DNA of 64,000 nucleotides from an uncultured Ruminococcus sp. (GCA_900544395.1 UQVC01000002.1:62001-126000); one strand, 5' to 3'; shown: positions 27,070-35,991, numbered from the stretch's first letter. A program made the numbers and translations. Notes: a model not told the origin generated them from the sequence alone.

Positions 27070-28992
27070 TTAAATATCCAGTTCTGCTTCTGTCGCATTT
27101 TCATAAATAAATGCTCTTCGCGGCGGAACCTCTGTTCCCATCAGCATCTCCGTCACACTGGACGCCATCCGGGCATCTTCGATCTCCACCAGTTTTAAAA
27201 TCCTTGTCTTCGGATTCAACGTGGTCTCCCAGAGCTGGTCTGCATCCATCTCCCCAAGACCTTTATACCGCTGCAGGGTAAATCCGCCGTCATGTGTCCT
27301 GCGGTAACGCTCCAGCGCCTTATCATCATACAGGTATTCTTCCTCTCCCTTTTTCGGCATTACCTTATAAAGCGGCGGCATGGCCAGATACACATGTCCT
27401 TCATAGATCAGCTCCGGCATGAACCGGTAAAACAGCGTCAGCAGCAAGGTAGAAATGTGTGCTCCATCTACGTCCGCATCTGCCATGATGATAATCTTGT
27501 CATACCGCAGCTTGGTGATATCAAAATCATTTCCATATCCTTCGGAAAATCCGCATCCAAAGGCATTGATCATAGTCTTGATTTCCGCATTGGCAAGTAC
27601 CTTATCAATACTTGCTTTTTCTACATTCAAAATCTTTCCACGGATCGGAAGGATCGCCTGATAGCTGCGATCTCGGGCTGTCTTTGCAGATCCGCCCGCT
27701 GAATCTCCCTCGACAATAAAAATCTCACATTTCTTCGCATCCCGGCTCTCACAGTTTGCAAGTTTTCCGTTGCTGTCAAAGGAATATTTCTGCTTTGTCA
27801 AAAGATTGGTCTTTGCCTTTTCTTCTGTCTTTCGGATCTTTGCTGCCTTCTCCGCACAAGATAATACTTTCTTGAGCGTCTCCACATTCCGGTCAAAATA
27901 CAGAACGATCTCATCCCCTGTCACCTTGCCTGTGGCTTTTGCCGCATCCGGGTTGTCCAGCTTTGTTTTCGTCTGCCCCTCAAACCTGGGATCCGGATGT
28001 TTGATGGAAATGATCGCCGTCATCCCATTTCGGATATCTGCTCCTGTAAAGTTGGAATCTTTCTCTTTTAAAATACCAAGCTCTCTGGCATACTGGTTCA
28101 TCACAGTCGTAAAGGTTGTCTTAAAACCAGTCAGGTGCGTGCCTCCTTCGGCATTGTAAATATTATTGCAGAATCCCAATACATTTTCATGAAACTCATT
28201 CACATACTGAAATGCTGCCTCTACTTCGATCCCCTCTGCGCTTCCTTTGAAATAAATGGGATCATGCAGCACTTCTTTTTTCTGGTTCAGATCCCGGATA
28301 AAGCCCAGGATCCCATCCGGCTCATGATACTCGATATGTTCCTGGGAATCCGGGCGCTTATCATCAAATATAATGGTCAGCTCCGGATTCAGATACGCCG
28401 TTTCATGCAGACGGCTCTTGACTTCCTCTGCCCGAAATTTTGTCTTTTCAAAGATCGTATCATCCGGCAGAAAGTTCACCTTTGTCCCGGTCTTTCTTGT
28501 CTTTCCGATGGTCGGAAGCAGTCCTTCTTCCAGTTCGATCACCGGAACGCCACGCTCGTAACGGTCGTGGTGGATATATCCTTCCCGGCTGATCTGCACA
28601 TCCATATATACAGACAATGCATTGACCACGGAAGATCCCACTCCATGCAGTCCTCCGCTGGTCTTATAGGCACTGTCATCAAACTTTCCGCCGGCATGCA
28701 GAGTGGTATACACAAGACGCGCCGCGGAAATCCCTTTCTGATGCATTCCGACCGGAACGCCGCGCCCATCATCTTCCACCGTCGCAGAGCCATCCTTCTC
28801 CAGCGTCACATGAATCCTTTTGCAAAATCCTGCCAGATGCTCATCCACAGCATTGTCCACGATCTCATAGATCAGATGGTTCAGACCTTTCGTCGAAACA
28901 CTCCCAATATACATTCCGGGTCTTTTGCGCACTGCCTCCAATCCTTCCAGAACGGAAATACTGTCCGCATCATATGTATTGCTTTTTCCCAT
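27070..28992 (-). CDS. parE: Type IIA topoisomerase subunit B (topoisomerase IV-like)
   Basis: About 640 residues: GHKL ATPase (EIVDNAVDEHLAG, DDGRGVPVG, GGLHGVGSSVVNALS), transducer, and TOPRIM with EGDSAGGSAK and DADVDGAHI. The open frame reaches 29022, but ATG 28992 is preferred because AGGAG lies 7 bases upstream. Forms the functional enzyme with the adjacent A subunit. A promoter and a candidate LexA box precede it; parEC belongs to the SOS regulon in Bacillus subtilis. Confidence 0.92.
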   Translation of the reverse strand: MGKSNTYDADSISVLEGLEAVRKRPGMYIGSVSTKGLNHLIYEIVDNAVDEHLAGFCKRIHVTLEKDGSATVEDDGRGVPVGMHQKGISAARLVYTTLHAGGKFDDSAYKTSGGLHGVGSSVVNALSVYMDVQISREGYIHHDRYERGVPVIELEEGLLPTIGKTRKTGTKVNFLPDDTIFEKTKFRAEEVKSRLHETAYLNPELTIIFDDKRPDSQEHIEYHEPDGILGFIRDLNQKKEVLHDPIYFKGSAEGIEVEAAFQYVNEFHENVLGFCNNIYNAEGGTHLTGFKTTFTTVMNQYARELGILKEKDSNFTGADIRNGMTAIISIKHPDPRFEGQTKTKLDNPDAAKATGKVTGDEIVLYFDRNVETLKKVLSCAEKAAKIRKTEEKAKTNLLTKQKYSFDSNGKLANCESRDAKKCEIFIVEGDSAGGSAKTARDRSYQAILPIRGKILNVEKASIDKVLANAEIKTMINAFGCGFSEGYGNDFDITKLRYDKIIIMADADVDGAHISTLLLTLFYRFMPELIYEGHVYLAMPPLYKVMPKKGEEEYLYDDKALERYRRTHDGGFTLQRYKGLGEMDADQLWETTLNPKTRILKLVEIEDARMASSVTEMLMGTEVPPRRAFIYENATEAELDI

Positions 28993-29037
28993 ATTCTCTC
29001 TCCTAATACAAACTTCTTCCATTTGTCGCTAACGTTC

Positions 29038-29066
29038 AGAATATCATGTTTTCCTTATTTTTTCAA
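29038..29066 (-). promoter_or_regulatory. Promoter of parE-parC
   Basis: TTGAAA (29061-29066), 17 bases, TATTCT (29038-29043), preceded by TG (extended -10). Confidence 0.7.
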
Positions 29067-29076
29067 ACACTTTTTT

Positions 29077-29090
29077 CGAAAGTACGTTCT
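29077..29090 (-). promoter_or_regulatory. Candidate LexA (SOS) box
   Basis: CGAAAGTACGTTCT differs from the Firmicute consensus CGAACRNRYGTTYC at two positions. It lies 10 bases above the parE -35 and overlaps the spoIIP stop codon. Confidence 0.5.
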
Positions 29091-30259
29091 CATCCGATTA
29101 CCTGATATAGCGTTTCAGCCAGCACCTCCATGGCATTTTTCATCTCCTGGACCGTATTGGTCTGTGCTCCCGCCTCTATCAACAGCGATTTCGGAAGCAG
29201 ATGCAGATTGTACCGATACGCTCTCAAATAAATATGTCTGGCAAATCCAGGAAACATCCGCTCCGATGCCAGTTCCATCTGCAGCGAAAAGGCCAGGTTA
29301 TCCTGTATATAGGGATTTGGAAGATAGGTGATATCCCCATTTGCACGCGTCCTGCTCAATCCGTTAAAATACATGATCTTTGCTGTGGGCTTTCCATTGA
29401 CTTCTGTGACCAGATGGGTTCCTTCTGCCACCCCGTCCCGGTGCAGATCAATGGCTACCTCAATGGTCGGATTGGCTTCCAGGATCGGACGCACTCCTGC
29501 CTCCGCATATTCATACGCATTGCTTCGATCCAGCTGTCCGTTGATGATATCATACACGCCCCGGTCATGGATGGTTTCAATCCCTTTCTGGTTCAACAGT
29601 TCGGTCAGATAATCTCCAATCCCGACAATACTGGTGGATGGATCCCCGGGAATGGAATCCACAAATTCTTCCTGCGAATGGGTATGAAAGATCAAAATCT
29701 TCGGTCCTTTTTCCTTGCGATCGATCTTCATACTCCTTCCAAGCAGATCGTCTGCATTGAGCTGCTCCGGCCCGATCATGGTAGAACTGTCCACTGTATA
29801 AAAATTGCTCAAAAGATAATCAAAATCCCGCAGTCTTTCTATGGACATATCAATGGCAGACTTATTCTGCCCCAGATCTGCCGGAACTTGTGCGGTCTTG
29901 CTCTCTCCTACCAGATTCCCATCTGCCCCCACAACGCTCTCATCATTTGCCTGCTTTTCCAAAATTTTTGCCAAAGTCTCTTCATCCTCCACGCCCTGTT
30001 CCAGTCCTTCCCGGTCCGATACATATTGCACCAGCGGAAGCCATGCCAGAGCTTTCTCCTGAAACCATCCGGTAGGTTCGGTTCTCTGTTCCATCCTCTG
30101 ATAGGCAAGCCCCGGCATGTACATTTTTTCCGTATATTCCTGAATGCTTTTTCTCCCTTCATATCTGCACTCTTCCCAGAATTCATTCCCGCCAACCAGT
30201 ACGGCTAAAATCACAAGTACCGCTGCCGGTATCCAGATCCAGTTTTGCTCTTTTCTCAT
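29090..30259 (-). CDS. spoIIP: Stage II sporulation protein P
   Basis: 389 residues. N-terminal membrane anchor (about 8-25), linker, and C-terminal amidase/endopeptidase domain from about residue 190 with ILIFHTHSQEEF, IDLHRDGV and LIEAGAQTNT, which supply the zinc-binding histidines and glutamate. Works with SpoIID and SpoIIM to degrade septal peptidoglycan during engulfment. Located after gpr as in Bacillus, and preceded by a possible sigma-E promoter. Confidence 0.95.
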   Translation of the reverse strand: MRKEQNWIWIPAAVLVILAVLVGGNEFWEECRYEGRKSIQEYTEKMYMPGLAYQRMEQRTEPTGWFQEKALAWLPLVQYVSDREGLEQGVEDEETLAKILEKQANDESVVGADGNLVGESKTAQVPADLGQNKSAIDMSIERLRDFDYLLSNFYTVDSSTMIGPEQLNADDLLGRSMKIDRKEKGPKILIFHTHSQEEFVDSIPGDPSTSIVGIGDYLTELLNQKGIETIHDRGVYDIINGQLDRSNAYEYAEAGVRPILEANPTIEVAIDLHRDGVAEGTHLVTEVNGKPTAKIMYFNGLSRTRANGDITYLPNPYIQDNLAFSLQMELASERMFPGFARHIYLRAYRYNLHLLPKSLLIEAGAQTNTVQEMKNAMEVLAETLYQVIG

Positions 30260-30304
30260 ATTCCCACCCGTCCTCTGCGTGATTTCTGCAAACCTGTCTG
30301 GATA

Positions 30305-30334
30305 TTTATATGAACTTTTTTTCTTATTTATACC
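30305..30334 (-). promoter_or_regulatory. Possible sigma-E-type promoter of spoIIP
   Basis: GGTATAAA (30327-30334), 14 bases, CATATAAA (30305-30312), compared with the sigma-E consensus GKMATATT-N14-CATACAMT. Spacing is exact but several positions deviate; the -35 overlaps the gpr stop codon. Confidence 0.35.
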
Positions 30335-31305
30335 TCTTCCATATTCGAAAACAGCAGATTCAATCCTTCTGAAATCGTATAACTGATCTGGTTCACCATT
30401 TCATCTACATCTTTCGGTGTCACAAACATTCCGTTTAAATGGGGAGCGATCAGTTCTTTGATCAATTCATACTTTTCTGCCGCATTGTAAGAACGAAGCA
30501 CTTCTCCCACGCTTTTTAAGGTCTCGGAAGACTCCATCGCCATGATTAGATTTTCCATCGTATCATTGACAATGGTAGCCGCATCTACAACCGTCGGCAC
30601 GCCAATCCCGATCACCGGTACTCCGATCGTTTCTCTGGTGAGACCGTTCCTGTGATTCCCCACACCAGATCCCGGATGAATCCCCGTATCTGCAATCTGG
30701 ATCGTACGGTTCAGCCTGCGGCTGTTTCTGGCTGCCAGCGCATCAATGGCAATCACCAGATCCGGACTGGTTTCGTGAACAACGCCCCGCACTACCTCAA
30801 CCGTTTCCATCCCTGTCTGCCCCATCACTCCTGGAGCCAGTGTACTGACCAGATTCACCTGTTCCATTCCCATTGCATATTTTCCGTATTCTTTTACGAT
30901 ATGCCGTGTTGCACACAGATGATCCGTCACATAGGGTCCCAGCGCATCTGGTGTGACCTGTCGGTTTCCAAGTCCTACGATCAGTACGGAAAGTTCTTCT
31001 TTTTCCAAATCCTGAACTCTTAAAAGTTCCCGGACAAATTCTGCGATCTTCTCTGAGACTTCCCTGTGATACGCCTCATCCGGAACTGCCAGATTAGGCG
31101 CTTCTAACGTCACATACGTGCCCACAGGCTTTCCCATTGCCTTAGCCCCTTTCTCCGTCTCGATCCTGACTCTGGTGATCCGGATTTCTGCTTCTGCATC
31201 ATACTCTTCTTCCAGAACGACCCCCGAAACTTCCACATGATCTGACTCAAACCGTTCTTTTTCCTCCAGCGCCAAATCCGTACGAACACTATATTTCTCC
31301 AACAT
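30328..31305 (-). CDS. gpr: Germination protease (GPR endopeptidase)
   Basis: 325 residues. Spore protease that degrades small acid-soluble proteins at germination and is made as a self-processed zymogen; the N-terminal VRTDLALEEKE is typical. Core motifs include LIVGLGNRQVTPDALGPYV, STLAPGVMGQTGMETVEVV, IDALAARNSRRLNRTIQI and GSGVGNHRN. It sits between rpsT (divergent) and spoIIP, the conserved Firmicute order. No clear sigma-F/G promoter was found. Confidence 0.97.
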   Translation of the reverse strand: MLEKYSVRTDLALEEKERFESDHVEVSGVVLEEEYDAEAEIRITRVRIETEKGAKAMGKPVGTYVTLEAPNLAVPDEAYHREVSEKIAEFVRELLRVQDLEKEELSVLIVGLGNRQVTPDALGPYVTDHLCATRHIVKEYGKYAMGMEQVNLVSTLAPGVMGQTGMETVEVVRGVVHETSPDLVIAIDALAARNSRRLNRTIQIADTGIHPGSGVGNHRNGLTRETIGVPVIGIGVPTVVDAATIVNDTMENLIMAMESSETLKSVGEVLRSYNAAEKYELIKELIAPHLNGMFVTPKDVDEMVNQISYTISEGLNLLFSNMEEV

Positions 31306-31382
31306 TTTCTTTCAACCTCACTTCTTCTCCATTCTTGGCTCACTTATAAAGAGAGTTTTTCCAATAATTTCAGAAATATGTA

Positions 31383-31411
31383 TTGACAACCCTGACCTGT
31401 TGGAATAAAAT
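31383..31411 (+). promoter_or_regulatory. Promoter of rpsT
   Basis: Consensus TTGACA (31383-31388), 17 bases, TAAAAT (31406-31411), giving a leader of about 90 bases. Confidence 0.82.
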
Positions 31412-31507
31412 AAATGAGTATGTTCCGTTAGAACGTCCGTGTCCGAGTCTGACGGGATCATGAATTCACTATTTGAAAATATTTCATACTATTTGGAGGT
31501 GTACAGA

Positions 31508-31771
31508 TTGGCTAACATTAAATCTGCTAAAAAAAGAATTTTAGTTAACGAAACAAAAGCTGCAAAAAACAAAGCAATCAAATCAAGAGTAAAGACTTCT
31601 GTAAAGAAAGTGGAAGCTGCAGTTGCTCAGAAAGATGTTGAAGCTGCAAAGACAGCTCTCAAAGCAGCAATCGGAGAGATCAGCAAAGCAGGAAGCAAAG
31701 GTGTTTACCACAAAAAAACTGTTTCCAGAAAGATTTCCCGTCTGACAAAAGCTGTAAACAGCATTGCTTAA
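31508..31771 (+). CDS. rpsT: 30S ribosomal protein S20
   Basis: 87 residues from the TTG at 31508 (ANIKSAKKRILVNETKAAKN...), which has GGAGGT 7 bases upstream. The longer frame from GTG 31439 adds a non-homologous head and is rejected. Highly basic, Ala/Lys-rich helical protein of the 30S body. Codes opposite to nearly all other genes here and ends in a bidirectional terminator. Confidence 0.96.
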   Translation: MANIKSAKKRILVNETKAAKNKAIKSRVKTSVKKVEAAVAQKDVEAAKTALKAAIGEISKAGSKGVYHKKTVSRKISRLTKAVNSIA

Positions 31772-31797
31772 TTTTTGATATAAATAAGAACAAGAAA

Positions 31798-31832
31798 AGA
31801 CATCCGCTGCCGTCATGGCGGATGTCTTTTTT
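31798..31832. terminator. Bidirectional terminator (rpsT / phosphoribosyltransferase)
   Basis: AGACATCCGC (31798-31807) and GCGGATGTCT (31818-31827) with TTTTTT on the plus strand and TTTTCTTG on the minus strand, between convergent genes. Confidence 0.85.
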
Positions 31833-31851
31833 CATATCATCTGACAGCCAC

Positions 31852-32493
31852 TTAAAACTTCACAAGTCCGAATGTATTGACGATTCCATCTAACTTCTGC
31901 CCCTCTTTACAAAGAGGACAATCTTTTGCTGCATAGCCTTTATAATCTGGAAGATCTGAGACCGTGAAGATCGAATGAATGTCCATACCTGCTGCCCGGT
32001 TCACTGCACTGAATACCGCACAGATCCCACACACTCTTCCGCCATAATACAGCACTGCTTCTACAGCTTTTCCAAGCAGCGCCCCTGTCGTTACAGAATC
32101 GGTCAGGATCAGCACTTGTTTCCCCTGGATCATCCGCTGATTACTGTCTCGAAACAGTATCTGTCCCATGGTATCAAACTCCGGTGTCACAACCGAAATA
32201 TTATTTCCTGCACTCATGGAAATCCTGCCTGTATCCGCCAGATGTTCTGCCATAAATGCGCCGATCACTTCTGTATTTTTCAGACATACGATCGTTTCTA
32301 CCATAGTACCGGTTTTGTACTCTTCTGCCAATGTAGCTGCCGTCTCTCTTGCATTATTATGCCGTGTCTTGACAGTAGACATATCAATATACGTGTTCAC
32401 GTGCGAATTCATCGTCGCAAAATGTCCACCCATCAATTTGATACGTGCTTTCGGATTTTTTCTGGAACGAAGGTTTACAAATTCTTCTGTCAT
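31852..32493 (-). CDS. Phosphoribosyltransferase, orotate-PRT-like
   Basis: About 213 residues. PRPP-binding loop VLILTDSVTTGALLGKAVE (around 130-148) defines a type I phosphoribosyltransferase. The C-terminus carries CPLCKEGQKLDG, a Cys-X2-Cys motif seen in a clostridial subgroup annotated as orotate phosphoribosyltransferase. Start at ATG 32493 is preferred over 32511 because AGGAG lies 8 bases before it. No pyrimidine genes are nearby, so the base specificity is uncertain. Confidence 0.8.
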   Translation of the reverse strand: MTEEFVNLRSRKNPKARIKLMGGHFATMNSHVNTYIDMSTVKTRHNNARETAATLAEEYKTGTMVETIVCLKNTEVIGAFMAEHLADTGRISMSAGNNISVVTPEFDTMGQILFRDSNQRMIQGKQVLILTDSVTTGALLGKAVEAVLYYGGRVCGICAVFSAVNRAAGMDIHSIFTVSDLPDYKGYAAKDCPLCKEGQKLDGIVNTFGLVKF

Positions 32494-32540
32494 AGTATCC
32501 ACTCCTCTCATTGAAAGATTTTCGTGTAAGTTATGACATT

Positions 32541-32546
32541 ATTTTA
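32541..32546 (-). promoter_or_regulatory. Possible extended -10 for the phosphoribosyltransferase
   Basis: TGCTAAAAT (TAAAAT at 32541-32546) between the antiterminator gene and the phosphoribosyltransferase; no good -35. Confidence 0.35.
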
Positions 32547-32589
32547 GCATATTTCATTTGATTTTTCATTAAATTCTGAATATTTCGTT

Positions 32590-33438
32590 TTATTCTTCAT
32601 TCTGCGCGCCTAATGTATCCAGGTAGACACGTTCAATATGCATTGCCAGGTAACCGACTTCCATTTTTTCCAGCCTGATCTTGCAGCCGCGTTCAATTTT
32701 TTCACAGATTGCTGCTGCCAGCGCAAATGACTCCGGATGTTTTTCTTCCATATATTCATTCATATCCAACTTGATGCTCTCTCCCCGCACTGCCCGCATA
32801 ACCATGTATTTCACATGATTCATCAGACGGTTATATGCAAGAGACATGACATCGATCTTTTTTCCGCTCTCCCGCTCCAGAATCTGCACACATTCCCGGA
32901 TTGCTCCTGCCATCTGCATTGCTGCCGATACACTCTCATCCTCAATTGCTGAGTGAATATGAAGCGCTACATATCCGATTTCATGTGCATCAATCTCAAT
33001 TCCCAGTCTTTTCTGAAGAATTTCTTTTAATTGGGATGCAACCTCATACTCGCTGTGGAACAATACCCTGATGTCCTCTGTCAATGGATTACTGATCTGT
33101 TCTCCGCTTAAGATACGATCTGCTGCAAAAGAAATATGATCTGCCAGCGGAAACAGGATTCTCCTGTCAATCGTGCCAAATTTCATCTCTGCTTTTTGCA
33201 GAATTTCATCTGCGATCTCCAGATATTCCGGAGAAATGCTTTTTGCCAGTTCTTTTGCGCTCCCCCGTTCCGTATCTTCTTTCAAAGAATACCGGGTGCA
33301 GTTATCCGGCGCTTCAAATCTCTGGCTGATTTTTTTCCCAAAACCAATTCCTTTTCCCAGCAGCACATATTCTATATTTTCTTCCATATTAATCGCGATC
33401 ACGCCATTGTTATTCAACACTTTACTTACTCTGTACAT
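32590..33438 (-). CDS. BglG/LicT-family transcription antiterminator
   Basis: 282 residues: N-terminal CAT RNA-binding domain (about 1-57, KVLNNNGVIAI and LLGKGIGFGKK), then two PTS regulation domains (PRD1 about 65-170 with DHISFA and HIHSAIEDE; PRD2 about 175-280 with RLMNHVKYMVMR and AMHIERV), where phosphorylated histidines set activity. It binds RAT RNA to block a terminator. A clear RAT/terminator pair lies in the leader of the PTS gene directly upstream, so that transcript is the likely target. Hairpins between the PTS gene and this gene may tune its own expression. Confidence 0.93.
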   Translation of the reverse strand: MYRVSKVLNNNGVIAINMEENIEYVLLGKGIGFGKKISQRFEAPDNCTRYSLKEDTERGSAKELAKSISPEYLEIADEILQKAEMKFGTIDRRILFPLADHISFAADRILSGEQISNPLTEDIRVLFHSEYEVASQLKEILQKRLGIEIDAHEIGYVALHIHSAIEDESVSAAMQMAGAIRECVQILERESGKKIDVMSLAYNRLMNHVKYMVMRAVRGESIKLDMNEYMEEKHPESFALAAAICEKIERGCKIRLEKMEVGYLAMHIERVYLDTLGAQNEE

Positions 33439-33487
33439 GACATTCCCCCGGTTTTTGTTTTCTGATAACAGGGTATCAAAATATTGC

Positions 33488-33576
33488 CAAAAAGTAAAGC
33501 GGACCTGAACGGTCCGCTCATTTTTTTATTTTTCGGTTGGTGATTGATGCGGACAGTAACATTTTCCGCAATCAAT
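33488..33576 (-). promoter_or_regulatory. Intercistronic terminator and alternative hairpins ahead of the antiterminator gene
   Basis: First hairpin: ATTGATTGCGGA (33565-33576) with TCCGCATCAAT (33543-33553). Second: AGCGGACC/GGTCCGCT (33511-33518, 33498-33505) followed by TTTACTTTTT, a terminator. GTCCGC of the first hairpin's right arm can instead pair with GCGGAC of the second's left arm, so the structures are mutually exclusive, as in attenuators. The first hairpin's loop contains GTTACTG, resembling part of a RAT site. Confidence 0.5.
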
Positions 33577-33577
33577 A

Positions 33578-35776
33578 CTATGCTTCATAAACATCCACGG
33601 CAAACAATGGTTCTCCCGCCTTTATCTCTCCTTCTTTCAAAAGACGAACCTTCTGATTGTCTCCTAATTCTGTACACAGAACCGGTGAACAAAGAGACGG
33701 TGCATGTTCTTTCAGATAGGAAATATCGATTTTCATCAACGGCTCCCCTTTTTTCACTTTCTGTCCGTTTTCCACAAAAACTTCAAATCCCTGTCCGTTC
33801 AGTGCCACTGTATCGATTCCGATATGCAGCAGAAGTGCCATTTGGGAATCTGTCTGGAATCCCAGCGCATGCTTGGTCTCAAACACAAACACAACCTCAC
33901 CGTCTTCCGGCGCAAGGATCATCCCGTCTGTCGGAATTACTGCTGCTCCGTCTCCCATCATTTTTCCGGCAAATCCCTCATCCGGAACCTCTGAAAGCTC
34001 CACTGCATTTCCCGTAATCGGGCTGGATATGATCACAGTTTCCTTTACTTTTTTCTCTGAATCCTGCTCTTTTGAACTTGTAGTCTGCACCTCTTCCGGT
34101 TCAGAAGCTGCTTCTTCTGCGAAAGCAGTTGTTTCTCCCAGAGGCATATCTTCTGCGGTTTCCAGATAGTCCTCCAGATTCGCTTTGATCACAGTTACAT
34201 GCGGCCCATAGATTACCTGTACTCCCTGGCCTTTTTTTACAATTCCTCTGGATCCTGTCTGCTTGAGGATCTCATCTTTTACCTTTCCTGCATCCTTTAC
34301 TGTGATACGAAGTCTTGTGGCACAGCAATCCACATCACTGATATTGCTCTTTCCACCAAGACCTTCTGTAATCATAGCACTGACAGGATCTGTAGCTGCT
34401 CCTGCATCTCCTTTTTTACTACTTTCTTTTCTTGCATTGACATCTGCTTTTGTATACAGCTTTGTCGCTGTATCATCGTCTTCACGTCCCGGTGTCTTAA
34501 AATCAAATTTTTTGATCAGGAACGTAAAAATCACATAATACAAAATAAAGTAAATAATTCCCACCGGAATCACTCGCATCCAGCTTGTCTTCTCATTTCC
34601 CTGCAAAATACCAAACAGGAAGAAATCCAAAAATCCACCGGAGAATGTCAGTCCTACTGCGATATTCAGCATATGCGCGATCATATAAGCCGAACCTGCC
34701 AGTACAACCTGAACCGCAAATAATGCCGGTGCTACAAACAGGAAGGAAAACTCTAATGGCTCTGTGATACCTGTAAGCATACAAGCCAATGCTGCGGAAA
34801 GCAACAATCCACCTGCCGCTTTTTTCTTTTCCGGCTTTGCACAGCGGTACATTGCAAGAGCTGCACCCGGAAGTCCAAAGATCATAAAGATAAACTCACC
34901 GGAAAAATATCTGGTCGCATCTGCGCTGAAATGCACTACATTGGCTGAATCCGCCAGCTGGGCAAAGAAGATATTCTGACCTCCCTGTACCATCTGTCCG
35001 GCAACTTCCATGCTGCCTCCCACGGCAGTCTGCCAGAACGGCATATAAAATACATGATGCAGTCCAAATGGGATCAGCGCACGTTTGATAATACCGAAAA
35101 TCAACGTTCCCACATATCCGCTTCCTGTGACCAGACCACCCAAAGCGTAAATTCCATTCTGGACCGGAGGCCAGATAAAGTACATTCCGATACCTACAAA
35201 CATGTATACAATTGTAGAAATGATCGGTACAAACCGGGAACCGCCGAAAAATGACAATGCGTTCGGGAGCACGATCTTGTGAAACCGATTATGCAGCGCC
35301 GCAACACCAAGCCCTACGATAATACCGCCGAATACTCCCATCTGAAGAGACTGTATCCCGCAGACAGAAGCAACGGTTCCTTCCAGCACATTTTTTGCGA
35401 TTTCTCCGTCTGCCGTGATTTCTCCGTTTACTACAAGCATACCATTGATCGCTACATTCATTACAAAATATGCAATCAGTGCAGACAGTGCAGATACTTC
35501 TTTCTCCTTTTTCGCCATTCCGATCGCTACACCTACCGCGAAAATCAGCGGCAGATTATCGAACACCGCACTTCCGACCTTGTTCATGATCGTAAGAAGT
35601 GCATGGAGCACTGTACCGTCTCCCAATATCTTTTGAAGTCCATACGTTGCAATGGTTGTCTCATTCGTAAAAGAACTTCCAATTCCCAGCAGCAGACCTG
35701 CTACCGGAAGAATCGCGATCGGAAGCATAAAGGATCTTCCGATTCGCTGTAAAACACCAAAAATCTTGTCTTTCAT
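33578..35776 (-). CDS. PTS transporter IICBA, glucose/GlcNAc type
   Basis: 732 residues. EIIC membrane domain (1 to about 400, starting FGVLQRIGRSFMLPIAILPV), EIIB (phospho-Cys in ISDVDCCATRLRITV, around 435-450) and EIIA (phospho-His in MALLLHIGIDTVALNG near the C-terminus). Imports and phosphorylates a hexose such as glucose, glucosamine or N-acetylglucosamine. The frame is open to 35917, but ATG 35776 has AAGGAG at good spacing and the extension covers the RAT/terminator leader. Expression should depend on antitermination by the BglG-family protein downstream. Confidence 0.93.
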   Translation of the reverse strand: MKDKIFGVLQRIGRSFMLPIAILPVAGLLLGIGSSFTNETTIATYGLQKILGDGTVLHALLTIMNKVGSAVFDNLPLIFAVGVAIGMAKKEKEVSALSALIAYFVMNVAINGMLVVNGEITADGEIAKNVLEGTVASVCGIQSLQMGVFGGIIVGLGVAALHNRFHKIVLPNALSFFGGSRFVPIISTIVYMFVGIGMYFIWPPVQNGIYALGGLVTGSGYVGTLIFGIIKRALIPFGLHHVFYMPFWQTAVGGSMEVAGQMVQGGQNIFFAQLADSANVVHFSADATRYFSGEFIFMIFGLPGAALAMYRCAKPEKKKAAGGLLLSAALACMLTGITEPLEFSFLFVAPALFAVQVVLAGSAYMIAHMLNIAVGLTFSGGFLDFFLFGILQGNEKTSWMRVIPVGIIYFILYYVIFTFLIKKFDFKTPGREDDDTATKLYTKADVNARKESSKKGDAGAATDPVSAMITEGLGGKSNISDVDCCATRLRITVKDAGKVKDEILKQTGSRGIVKKGQGVQVIYGPHVTVIKANLEDYLETAEDMPLGETTAFAEEAASEPEEVQTTSSKEQDSEKKVKETVIISSPITGNAVELSEVPDEGFAGKMMGDGAAVIPTDGMILAPEDGEVVFVFETKHALGFQTDSQMALLLHIGIDTVALNGQGFEVFVENGQKVKKGEPLMKIDISYLKEHAPSLCSPVLCTELGDNQKVRLLKEGEIKAGEPLFAVDVYEA

Positions 35777-35873
35777 TTTCCACTTCTCCTTTTCTCTGTT
35801 TTTGATGCATTTGATCTTGATGGATAGTATTTCAGATTTCATGCCCGTGCATCCTATTTCCAGAGAAAAACAG

Positions 35874-35931
35874 AAAAAAAGACACCAACCCACATAAACA
35901 TCTAAAATAAAGTCCATGTAAGGTTAATGCC
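35874..35931 (-). terminator. Conditional terminator in the PTS leader
   Basis: Arm 35916-35931 pairs with arm 35881-35895 over about 15 pairs with one bulged T and some G-U pairs, followed by seven T on the minus strand. Its left arm overlaps the 3' part of the RAT site, so RAT folding and termination exclude each other. Confidence 0.85.
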
Positions 35932-35950
35932 TGCCGTACAGTTACACACC
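35921..35950 (-). promoter_or_regulatory. RAT (ribonucleic antiterminator) site
   Basis: 30-base element beginning GGTGTGTAACTG and ending GCAGGCATTAACCT. It aligns with the LicT/SacY RAT consensus, keeping GG, TGT-ACTG, GCAGGC and ACCT blocks. It begins a few bases after the predicted transcription start. Confidence 0.85.
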
Positions 35951-35962
35951 TGATATAAATTC

Positions 35963-35991
35963 ATTATAATCAGTGTCCCTGTCATTGTCAA
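35963..35991 (-). promoter_or_regulatory. Consensus promoter of the PTS operon
   Basis: Perfect TTGACA (35986-35991), 17 bases, TATAAT (35963-35968). Such a strong promoter fits control by antitermination rather than initiation. Confidence 0.9.

Noticed and set aside
28135..29331. 398-codon plus-strand ORF opposite parE and spoIIP
   Set aside because: It is the antisense of strongly conserved gyrase-B motifs; no ribosome binding site and no recognisable protein features.
29201..30208. 335-codon plus-strand ORF opposite spoIIP
   Set aside because: Covers SpoIIP catalytic motifs in reverse; no ribosome site.
31439..31507. N-terminal extension of S20 from GTG 31439
   Set aside because: No ribosome site, unlike the TTG at 31508, and S20 homologues begin at the later site.
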